Source of the DNA: Paraburkholderia sp. IMGN_8
GTDB lineage: Bacteria > Pseudomonadota > Gammaproteobacteria > Burkholderiales > Burkholderiaceae
Assembly: GCF_038050405.1 (NCBI RefSeq)
Contig: NZ_CP150901.1
Coordinates: forward strand, 2,294,001 to 2,358,000
Length of the DNA stretch: 64,000 bases
Direction: 5' to 3'
Under the pieces are notes generated by a model. That model ran no database searches and was not told the DNA's origin. It saw only the letters and a program-made list of their open reading frames with translations. Of this stretch, positions 57,405-64,000 are shown one piece after another. Position 1 is the stretch's first letter. The number at the start of each line of letters is the position of its first letter. The translations under genes were made by a program, and so were the position numbers.

Positions 57405-58354
57405 TGACGCAGCCTCGGGTTGGATACGATTTGACACAGGTCCGCGATCAGCACGAGCGCGAGATACGCCGCGCAGAACACCATCACGCATCCCTGAACG
57501 AGCGGCAGGTCGCGGTTCGTGACGGCATCGACCATCAGGCTCGCGAGACCGGGATAGTTGAAAATCGACTCGACGATCACCACGCCGCCGAACAGATACG
57601 ACAGGCTCATGGCCACCGCGTTGGCGATCGGACCGATGGTGTTGGGCAGCACATGCCGCAGCACCACGCGCACCGGCGAGGCACCCTTGAGCACGGCCAT
57701 TTCCACGTACGACGAATTGAGCTGATCGAGCATCGCGGCACGCGTCATACGCGCCATCTGCGCGACGATCACGCAGCACAGCGTCATCACAGGCATCGCG
57801 TAGATCCGCAGCAAGGCGCCGAACGAATGCACTTCCGAGAGATAGGACAGCGCGGGCAGCCATCGCAGCTTGACGGCGAAGATCAGCACGGCGATCGTCG
57901 CGACCAGGAATTCCGGCACGGCGACCGTCGACAAAGTCAGCACATTGAGTGCGCGGTCGAGCAGCGAGCCGCGGAACATCGCCGACGAAATGCCGATCAG
58001 CAACGCGACCGGCACCGAGACCAGCGACGTCAGCCCGGCGAGCACCAGCGAGTTGGGCAGGCGCGTGGCGATCAGCTGGCTGACCGGCAGGTTGTTCGAC
58101 AACGAGGTGCCGAAATTGCCGCTGACAATATGAACGAGCCACTCGAAGTAGCGTTGCAACGCCGGCTGGTCGAGTCCGAACTGATGCCGCAATGCCGCCA
58201 CGGCTTCGGGCGTCGCCGCCTGGCCGAGCGCCTGTTGAGCGGCATCGCCGGGAAGCAGGCCGGTGATGGCGAACACGATCGCCGAGACCAGCAGCAGCGT
58301 CAGCAGCGCGAGGCCGAGGCGCGCGGCGATGAGTCGTTGCGCGTGTGCTTTCAT
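57401..58354 (-). CDS. Peptide/opine ABC transporter permease (DppB type)
   Basis: The 317-residue protein has six membrane helices, the N-terminal FAITGLLPGDAA segment, the DppB-like FGLDQPALQRYFEWL and the coupling motif SSYVEMAVLKGASPVRVVLRHVLPN. It forms the inner-membrane channel with the DppC-type gene. AGGAGG upstream of ATG 58354 is a strong ribosome site, as expected for the first gene after the hairpin-rich spacer. It opens the block of seven overlapping genes. Confidence 0.9.
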   Translation of the reverse strand: MKAHAQRLIAARLGLALLTLLLVSAIVFAITGLLPGDAAQQALGQAATPEAVAALRHQFGLDQPALQRYFEWLVHIVSGNFGTSLSNNLPVSQLIATRLPNSLVLAGLTSLVSVPVALLIGISSAMFRGSLLDRALNVLTLSTVAVPEFLVATIAVLIFAVKLRWLPALSYLSEVHSFGALLRIYAMPVMTLCCVIVAQMARMTRAAMLDQLNSSYVEMAVLKGASPVRVVLRHVLPNTIGPIANAVAMSLSYLFGGVVIVESIFNYPGLASLMVDAVTNRDLPLVQGCVMVFCAAYLALVLIADLCQIVSNPRLRQ

Positions 58355-58376
58355 CGAGAGTCGCCTCCTATGTCGA

Positions 58377-58548
58377 CCAGAGTTGGCGCTTTAGCTGTCG
58401 GCCAGAGTTCGCGCTTTAGCGCGTTACTCTGGTCCCATGCAAAGCACTTACTCTGGTCCCATGCAAGATATTTGCGGTTAAAACCGCACGCCAACAAAGT
58501 TGGCGTGCGTACTGCCGGGTTTGACTTTCCAGTTCGTCAGACTGGAAA
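58377..58548. repeat. Repeat- and hairpin-rich spacer between binding-protein and permease genes
   Basis: Two direct repeats of ccagagtt[g/c]gcgctttagc (58377-58395 and 58402-58420) and two of ttactctggtcccatgcaa (58424-58442 and 58448-58466) lie beside four hairpins: 58402-58432 (ccagagt...actctgg around cgcgc/gcgcg), 58473-58488, 58486-58508 (10-bp stem, loop aaa) and 58526-58548. On the minus strand the 58486-58508 stem is followed by ggtttt, like a partial intrinsic terminator. Confidence 0.85.
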
Positions 58549-58579
58549 CCCTTCCTTCATGCAGCTCAGGTGTCAAAAC

Positions 58580-60196
58580 TCATGCCTCGAGCCAGACGTT
58601 TTCCGCGAACATGAAACCCATCAGACCCGCGAGCGGAATCGAGCCGAGGCCCTTGAGTTTCGTCGTGTACGCATCGAGCGAGCTCTGGAAAATCGGAATG
58701 CCGATGCCGCCCGTTTCATGCACCAGCACCTGCATGTCGCCGTAGATCTTCTTGCGCTTGGCGTCGTCCGGTTCGCCGCGGGCCGCGACCAGCATCTGGT
58801 CGAACTTCGGGCTCTTCCAGTTCGCTTCGTTCCACGGCGCGTCGGACTTGAAGAACTGCGTGAACAGCACGTCGGCGCTAGGACGCGCATTGACCGAGCC
58901 GAAGCCCAGCGGATGCTTCATCCAGTGGTTCGACCAGTAGCCGTCGGCCGGCACGCGCGACACCTGCAGATTCAGGCCCGCTTGCGGCGCCACCTGCTGC
59001 AGGAACATCGCCATTTCAACCGAGCCTTCCGCCGCCGGCGACGCGAAAATCTGGATCGGCGTGCTGCCGACCTTGGCCTTCTGGAAATGGAACTTCGCCT
59101 TGTCCAGATCGAAGGTGCGCTGCGGCAATCCGGCCAGGTAGTACTTGTTGGTCGGGTCGATTGGCTGGTCGTTGCCGATCGCGCCGTAACCCTGGAAGAT
59201 CGCGCGGCGCATCTGCTCGCGATCCTGCAGGTACATCATGCCTCGACGAAAATCGTCGTTGCCGGTAATGCCGCCTTCGTCGCGAACAACCAGGTCGGTG
59301 TACTGGCCCGTCTTCGTCTCCAGCACGGCGAAACCGCCGGCGCCCTTGATCTGGGTAGTCGAGCGCGGGCTCACCGCGTTGATCAGCTGCACGTCGCCCG
59401 AGAGCAGCGCGTTCACACGCGCGGATTCGTCGCCGATGCCGATCAACTCGACTTCGTCGAGATGCGGCATGCCCGGCTTCCAGTACTTCTCGTTCTTCAC
59501 GCCGACCGTGCGCACGCCCGGCGAGAATTCCTTGACCTTGAACGGGCCGGTGCCGACCGCCGTTTTGAAGTCCGTGGTGCCGTCCTTGATGATGAGGAAA
59601 TGCGAAGTGGCGAGAATCACCGGCAGATCGGCGTTCGGACCTTCGAGCGTGATCGTCACTTCGTTCGGGCCTGTCACCTTCACTTCCTTGATCTGATCGG
59701 CCAGCGTCTTCGCTTTCGATGCGGTCGCCGGATCCTTGTGCCGCATGATCGAATACACCACGTCAGCGGGCGTGAGCGCCTTGCCGTCGTGGAACTGCAC
59801 GCCGGTGCGCAGCTTGGCGACCCACACCGTCGCATCTTTCGTTTCCAGCGATTGCGCGAGCGCCATCTTTGCGCCGAGATGCGAATCGAGCTCGGTCAGG
59901 CCGTTGTAGAACATGTTGCAACGGACGTAGTCGGTGCCGAGCGCGCCCTTCGCGGGATCGACCGTATCGGCTGCGGACGCGGACTGCGTCGCCACCCGGA
60001 TCTTGCCGCCCTGCTTCGGCTTGGCTTGAGCAAACGCCGCGCCACTCGCGGTGAGCAAGCCGGCGCCCGTCATCGACATCATGCCGGCGGCGGCCATCGC
60101 GCGCAGCACGTCGCGCCGCGAGGCGCCTTTGGCCGTCAACTGCTCCAACCCGGTGTCGAGTTGGACAGCGCCATGTTGCGAGTTTTCCTTATTCAT
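58580..60196 (-). CDS. Extracellular solute-binding protein family 5 (peptide/opine type), Tat-exported
   Basis: The 538-residue protein has a twin-arginine signal (ASRRDVLRAMAAAGMMSMTGAG, then cleavage after AAFA near residue 56) and the family 5 fold: DTVDPAKGALGTDYVRCNMFYNGLTE, WVAKLRTGVQFHDGKALTPADVVYSIMRHKD, TGPFKVKEFSPGVRT and DREQMRRAIFQGYGAIGNDQPI. The family takes up peptides, opines, nickel and other amino compounds. It is the first gene of the transport part; a hairpin-rich spacer then separates it from dppB, which would allow excess binding protein. Confidence 0.9.
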   Translation of the reverse strand: MNKENSQHGAVQLDTGLEQLTAKGASRRDVLRAMAAAGMMSMTGAGLLTASGAAFAQAKPKQGGKIRVATQSASAADTVDPAKGALGTDYVRCNMFYNGLTELDSHLGAKMALAQSLETKDATVWVAKLRTGVQFHDGKALTPADVVYSIMRHKDPATASKAKTLADQIKEVKVTGPNEVTITLEGPNADLPVILATSHFLIIKDGTTDFKTAVGTGPFKVKEFSPGVRTVGVKNEKYWKPGMPHLDEVELIGIGDESARVNALLSGDVQLINAVSPRSTTQIKGAGGFAVLETKTGQYTDLVVRDEGGITGNDDFRRGMMYLQDREQMRRAIFQGYGAIGNDQPIDPTNKYYLAGLPQRTFDLDKAKFHFQKAKVGSTPIQIFASPAAEGSVEMAMFLQQVAPQAGLNLQVSRVPADGYWSNHWMKHPLGFGSVNARPSADVLFTQFFKSDAPWNEANWKSPKFDQMLVAARGEPDDAKRKKIYGDMQVLVHETGGIGIPIFQSSLDAYTTKLKGLGSIPLAGLMGFMFAENVWLEA

Positions 60197-60266
60197 CGAA
60201 CGATTCTCCGCGAGGGTTGGCAGGGATGTGTGCTTGGTTTTGACTGACTAATAAAACAACGAGGAC

Positions 60267-61544
60267 TCAATAAAAAATGTCTTTGATGCGGTAATACGTC
60301 CCAACGAGCGGCAGGAACCAGGGTTTGCCGGTGTGGCCCGGAATGGCCGGCCACTCGGAGGCGCGCCACGGATTGCGCTCTTCGTGGCCGTCCATCACGT
60401 CGGCCATCACCTGGCCCATGTGCGTCGACATCTGCGTGCCGTGGCCGCTATAGCCCATCGAGAAGTAAATGCCGTCATGCTGGCCGGCATGCGGCAGACG
60501 ATCGGCGGTCATATCCACCAGACCGCCCCAGCAGTAGTCGATGCGGGCGTTCGCCAGCATCGGGAACATCCCGGCGAGACCTTGCTGCAGAATCCGGCCG
60601 CTCTTCGCGTCGGACGGCCGCTCGGACGCCGTGAAGCGCGCACGGCCGCCGAACAGCAGGCGTGAATCGGGCGTCACGCGGAAGTAGTTGTGCATCAGGC
60701 GCGTGGTGGTGTACGCGCGCCGGTTCGGAAACACCTGCGCCAGCAGTTCCGGCGGCAGCGGCTCGGTCACGACGATAAACGAACCGACCGGTGCGAGACG
60801 GCGCCGGTACCAGCCGAACGGCCCATGCCGCGACGGTCCGGTGGCGATCAGCACCTGCTTCGCGCGCACTTCGCCGCGCGCCGAGGCAACTCGGAATCCG
60901 CCGCTGCCCTCTTTCACGATCGCCGAGACCGCGGCGTTCTCGTAGAGCTTCGCGCCGCGGCGGACCGCGGCATCGGCAAGACCGACCGTGAATTTGCCCA
61001 TATGCATCTGCCCGCCATGCCGTTGCAGCAGCCCGCCGTGGAAACTGTCCGACTGGATTTCGCTGCGAATCCGCTCACGGCCGATCAGTTCGATATCCGT
61101 ATCGACTTCGCGCCGGATCAGCTCCGCGGTTTTCTCCAGATGCGCCAGGTGATGCGGCTTCGACGCCAGTTTCAGCTTGCCGGTGGCCACATAATTGCAA
61201 TCGATGTTTTCTTCGCGAATCAGACGCTCGACAGTGTCGACCGCATCCGAATACGCGCGATAACATGCGCTCGCCCGCTCCACCCCGAGTTGCGCGACCA
61301 GCGCGACGAAATCCTGCGCGACGCCGGTATTGACCTGCCCGCCGTTACGGCCGGATGCGCCGCCGCCGATGCGCCCGGCGTCGAGCACCGTCACCGATGC
61401 GCCGCGCCGCCCGAGCGCCTGGGCCGCCGACAGCCCGGTGAAGCCGCCGCCGATCACGACCACATCGGTCTGGCCGTCGACCGGACCTTCACACGCCGAG
61501 AGCAGCGGCGGCGCAGTGTCGAGCCAATAGGAGTCGAGCTTCAT
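60267..61544 (-). CDS. FAD-dependent oxidase, gamma-glutamylputrescine oxidase (PuuB/OrdL)-like
   Basis: The 425-residue protein is a DAO-fold oxidoreductase: the PuuB-like entry SYWLDTAPPL, VVVIGGGFTGLSAAQALGRRG (FAD, near 28-48), GGASGRNGGQVNTG, GKFTVGLADAAVRRGAKLYE, and the late FSMGYSGHGTQMSTHMGQVMADV. PuuB oxidises gamma-glutamylputrescine to an aldehyde. With an aldehyde dehydrogenase two genes upstream, an amine-to-aldehyde-to-acid sequence is likely, but no gamma-glutamylputrescine synthetase is seen, so the amine is unknown. It lies 70 bases upstream of the binding-protein gene. Confidence 0.83.
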   Translation of the reverse strand: MKLDSYWLDTAPPLLSACEGPVDGQTDVVVIGGGFTGLSAAQALGRRGASVTVLDAGRIGGGASGRNGGQVNTGVAQDFVALVAQLGVERASACYRAYSDAVDTVERLIREENIDCNYVATGKLKLASKPHHLAHLEKTAELIRREVDTDIELIGRERIRSEIQSDSFHGGLLQRHGGQMHMGKFTVGLADAAVRRGAKLYENAAVSAIVKEGSGGFRVASARGEVRAKQVLIATGPSRHGPFGWYRRRLAPVGSFIVVTEPLPPELLAQVFPNRRAYTTTRLMHNYFRVTPDSRLLFGGRARFTASERPSDAKSGRILQQGLAGMFPMLANARIDYCWGGLVDMTADRLPHAGQHDGIYFSMGYSGHGTQMSTHMGQVMADVMDGHEERNPWRASEWPAIPGHTGKPWFLPLVGTYYRIKDIFY

Positions 61545-61597
61545 CCGGTCTGTCCTTGATCAGGCAATGAGCGAGGCGGTGGAAGTACAAACAGCAC

Positions 61598-62266
61598 TTA
61601 CAGGCCGAGTTCCGCGGCGAGATGCGGAATGTCGTTGACTTCGTAGTATTGGTAGTACGGCGTTGACGGTTCGTGGCCGCGATTGACGAAGGCCTTGTGC
61701 TTGACTCCCATGTCATGCACGGTCATCAGGTCGTAGCGCAGGCTCGACGACACGTGCAGCACGTCTTCCGGATTGCAGTTGAGCTGGTCGAACATGTATT
61801 CGAAGCCTTGCATGCGCGGCTTGTACGACTGCGCCTGCTCGGCCGTGAAGACCGCGTGAAACGGTGCGCCGAGCTTGTCGACGTTGCTCTGGATCTGGTT
61901 GTTCGAAGCGTTCGACAGGATCACCAGCTTGTACTTTTTCGCCAGACGCGAGAGACCTTCCGGCACGTCCGGGTGCGGACCCCAGGTCGGCACGGCCGTG
62001 TAGATCTTCTCTGCTTCCACTTCATCGAACTCGACGTTCATGCGCTTGCAGGCACGGCGCAACGCGTTGACGACCACGTCGCGATACGGCTTCCATGCGC
62101 CGAGCACTTCGTCGCGGCGATAGCCTGCGTAGAACGCGACGAGTTTCTCCAGATCTTCGGCGTTCAGCACGTGGCCGAACATCGCGCGGGTCATGTCGGC
62201 CATGCGGAACTTCGTGAGGGTGCCATAGCAGTCGAAGGTGATGTATTTCGGTTCGAATTCGATCAT
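61598..62266 (-). CDS. HAD hydrolase, haloacid-dehalogenase type II
   Basis: The 222-residue protein has motif I YITFDCYGTLTKF with Asp nucleophile (DxYGT intact), motif II LVILSNASN, motif III Lys in QSYKPRMQGFEYM and motif IV VSSSLRYDLMTVHDMG. This matches type II haloacid dehalogenases. In amine or amino-acid catabolic clusters such proteins are common and may act on phosphorylated or other metabolites rather than halo-acids. It lies between the aldehyde dehydrogenase and the PuuB-like gene, all on the minus strand. Confidence 0.83.
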   Translation of the reverse strand: MIEFEPKYITFDCYGTLTKFRMADMTRAMFGHVLNAEDLEKLVAFYAGYRRDEVLGAWKPYRDVVVNALRRACKRMNVEFDEVEAEKIYTAVPTWGPHPDVPEGLSRLAKKYKLVILSNASNNQIQSNVDKLGAPFHAVFTAEQAQSYKPRMQGFEYMFDQLNCNPEDVLHVSSSLRYDLMTVHDMGVKHKAFVNRGHEPSTPYYQYYEVNDIPHLAAELGL

Positions 62267-62288
62267 GGTGTCAGTCCTATCGTTGAGA

Positions 62289-62307
62289 TGAACTCGCTGC
62301 GAGTTCA
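62289..62307. repeat. Short perfect inverted repeat upstream of the HAD gene
   Basis: tgaactcg (62289-62296) and cgagttca (62300-62307) with a 3-base spacer, 23 bases before the HAD gene's ATG. It is the only clear structure in the 239-base gap 62267-62505 and may be an operator. Confidence 0.45.
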
Positions 62308-62505
62308 GTGGCGAAAACAGCTAAAGCTCATTCCTGTGAAAGATTTAATCAGCGCAAAAACATAGATGTTCCTGATTCGAACGCCGCCGGTGACACAAAA
62401 CATTCGTTTTGAGGCCGTCGCGCAGCAGAGTCTGCGGCGGCCGGGCGGAAAGGTCCGTCCGTGCTGGCCTGGTGGCTCGCCCAGGGAAACCCCTCGGGGC
62501 AACCG

Positions 62506-64000
62506 TCAGGGCCGCAGATCGATCAGCACGCTCTTGAAGCGCAGATTCGCCTCGTAAGCCTGGCGGCCGAGGTCCTTGCCGATGCCGGAGCGCTTGTAGC
62601 CGCCCGTGGGGATCATGAAGTCGGAGGTGCGGCCGTAGCGGTTGACCCACACGGTGCCGGCCTCGAGGCCGCGCACGAAGCGCAGCGCGCGGCCGAGGTC
62701 GGCGGTGTGCACGCCCGCGGCGAGACCGTACTCGGGATGCTGGGCGAGCGCGAGCGCTTCTTCTTCAGAGTCGAAGGTTTGCAGTGTCAGCACCGGGCCG
62801 AACACTTCCTCGCGCACGGCCTCGGAGTGGGCCGTGACGTCCGTGAGCAGCGTCGGCGTGTAGAACGCGCCGGCTAACGCACCAGCGGCCCCGCCGTCGG
62901 CCCGCACACCGCCATAGCGCAGCGTCGCGCCCGCGTCCAGCGTGCGCCCGACAATGCCTTCGATACGCGCCGCCTGCGGCGCGGAAATAATCGGCGACAG
63001 CGTAGTGCCCGCCGTCCACGTCGCACCGGGCTTCAGTTCGGCGAAAATCTTGCCGATGCGCTCGGCCAGCGGTTCCGCCAGGCTTCGCTCCACCAGCAGC
63101 CGCGAGCCCGCCACGCAGACCTGTCCGGCATTGCCGGTGATCGCGCCGGCAATGCGGCGCGCCACGTCGTCGAGGCGCGGGGCGTCGGCGAAAACGATTT
63201 GCGGACTCTTGCCGCCCAGTTCCAGCGTGACCGGCTTCGTGCCGCTGCCGGCACAGGCCGCCATGATCGCGGCGCCCGTGCGCGTGGAGCCGGTGAAGGT
63301 GACCTTGCTGATCTTCGGATGACGCACCAGCTCGTCGCCGGTCACGCGCCCGTCGCCCTGCACCACGTTGAAGATGCCGGCCGGCACGCCCGCCTTCACG
63401 GCCAGTTCAGCAAGCCGCAGAGCCGAAAACGGCGTCATTTCGGACGGCTTGAGCACAACCGCGTTGCCCGCCGCCAGCGCGGGTGCGATCTTCCACGACG
63501 CCATCACGAGCGGGAAATTCCACGGCGCAATCGCGCCGATCACACCGTACGGCTCGGCGATCGTCATGCCGAGATGATCGTGATCGGTCGCGGCCACGTC
63601 GCCGCCCAGCTTGTCGGCGAACTCCGCGTAGAAACGGATGCCCTCGGCCGTGAACGGCACGTCCCAGCCGATCGCCTGGCTGATCGGGCGGGTCGAGCCG
63701 AGCGCTTCCAGGCGGCCCAGCGTCGTCGCGTCGACTTCGACCAGATCGGCGAAACGGCGCAGGATTTTGGCGCGCTCGCGCGGCGCCATCCGCGCCCAGC
63801 CGCTGGTTCGGAACGCCTGCCACGCATTCTCGACCGCGCGATCCACCATTTCAGCGCCGGCGAGCGGCACGGATGCGTAGATCACGCCGTCCGAGGGGCG
63901 CGCCACCTTGATGCGACGATCACCGCTGCGCGCGCCTTCGTCTTCGTCGACATATTGGCCGCCGATGAAATGCCCGCTGCGAATCGCGACGTCGTCCGGA
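62506..64000 (-). CDS. NAD(P)-dependent aldehyde dehydrogenase (N-terminus cut by window edge)
   Basis: The frame is open from the window end (64000) to the stop at 62506, about 498 codons visible, so only the extreme N-terminus is missing. The visible part opens DDVAIRSGHFIGGQYVD and continues in frame past 63906. It has GVIGAIAPWNFPLVMASWKIAPAL, the cofactor loop FTGSTRTGA, the general base Glu in VTLELGGKSP, the nucleophile Cys in GNAGQVCVAGSRLLV and the C-terminal SGIGKDLG. It probably oxidises the aldehyde made by the adjacent PuuB-like oxidase or by the OoxABC-like complex; the exact aldehyde is unknown. Confidence 0.88.
   Translation of the reverse strand, partial: PDDVAIRSGHFIGGQYVDEDEGARSGDRRIKVARPSDGVIYASVPLAGAEMVDRAVENAWQAFRTSGWARMAPRERAKILRRFADLVEVDATTLGRLEALGSTRPISQAIGWDVPFTAEGIRFYAEFADKLGGDVAATDHDHLGMTIAEPYGVIGAIAPWNFPLVMASWKIAPALAAGNAVVLKPSEMTPFSALRLAELAVKAGVPAGIFNVVQGDGRVTGDELVRHPKISKVTFTGSTRTGAAIMAACAGSGTKPVTLELGGKSPQIVFADAPRLDDVARRIAGAITGNAGQVCVAGSRLLVERSLAEPLAERIGKIFAELKPGATWTAGTTLSPIISAPQAARIEGIVGRTLDAGATLRYGGVRADGGAAGALAGAFYTPTLLTDVTAHSEAVREEVFGPVLTLQTFDSEEEALALAQHPEYGLAAGVHTADLGRALRFVRGLEAGTVWVNRYGRTSDFMIPTGGYKRSGIGKDLGRQAYEANLRFKSVLIDLRP

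Noticed and set aside
57404..60247. A 947-codon plus-strand open frame
   Set aside because: It runs antisense through dppB and the binding-protein gene, is Arg/His/Gln-rich and has no domain; a high-GC shadow frame.
62460..62510. Terminator after the aldehyde dehydrogenase (cccctcgggg)
   Set aside because: Only four base pairs with a tiny loop and no T-run; not convincing.

Overview
This is a GC-rich chromosomal window with dense short operons, many LysR/TetR/AraC/GntR regulators each next to one transport or catabolic unit, and strong AGGAGG-type ribosome sites. Gene content (hydroxyproline catabolism, RraA-type aldolases, BetR-type response regulator, HbpS/GlcG protein, NERD helicase, LigJ/LigK pair) points to a soil or plant-associated betaproteobacterium, most likely Burkholderiaceae such as Paraburkholderia. 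That assignment is inferred from gene types, not from a marker gene. No rRNA, tRNA, CRISPR array or intact transposon was seen.

Layout. 1-2448 (minus): a truncated delta1-pyrroline-2-carboxylate reductase, a trans-3-hydroxy-L-proline dehydratase and a C39-like peptidase. 2655-4385: a hipBA toxin-antitoxin pair behind stacked palindromes. 4747-8030: a BetR-receiver regulator converging on a hybrid histidine kinase that overlaps a periplasmic SUOX-fold gene; ten 14-bp repeats lie upstream. 8555-13352: NERD helicase, GST, Zur, an orphan receiver, an RraA-like protein. 13481-15773: TetR and a divergent drug-type MFS pump with a shared palindrome. 16187-25676: zinc-ribbon/TPR membrane protein, TAXI binding protein, two LysR units (one with an SDR, one with an HbpS-like gene), a protein built from two internal duplications, an EF-hand-like secreted protein and a serine carboxypeptidase lipoprotein. 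26118-33648: MocR/EamA pair, RpiR with D-Ala-D-Ala dipeptidase, PAT-like acetyltransferase, MerR, sulfonate-binding protein. 33877-38890: a four-gene oxidation operon (Baeyer-Villiger type monooxygenase, SDR, diiron-like protein, alpha/beta hydrolase) behind a 22-bp palindrome, with a converging glycolipid-binding-like gene. 39181-45423: urea transporter, then class II aldolase, tautomerase, LysR, MFS, LigJ and LigK, the lower half of a protocatechuate 4,5-cleavage/gallate pathway. 45497-49174: an accessory patch holding what reads as a collapsed integron, with a 55-codon IntI C-terminus, one VOC gene cassette and its attC. 49539-50249 and 50384-51355 are a divergent HAD/LysR pair.

51326-64000 (minus) is one catabolic block. 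Transcription runs aldehyde dehydrogenase, HAD hydrolase, PuuB-like oxidase, peptide/opine-type binding protein, then seven genes joined by 4-16 nt overlaps: two permeases, a fused two-domain ATPase, a 2Fe-2S protein, an OoxA-like subunit, an OoxB-like subunit and an HTH-only AraC regulator. It appears to couple import of an amino or opine-like compound to its oxidation and then aldehyde oxidation; the substrate is not readable from sequence. A repeat- and hairpin-rich spacer separates the binding-protein gene from the permease genes.

The most unusual items are the relic integron (46189-46846), the coupled ABC/opine-oxidase-like operon, the triple-palindrome hipBA control region, the 14-bp repeat array upstream of a sensor operon, and two regulator genes (zur and a MerR gene) with the same leaderless-looking promoter geometry.
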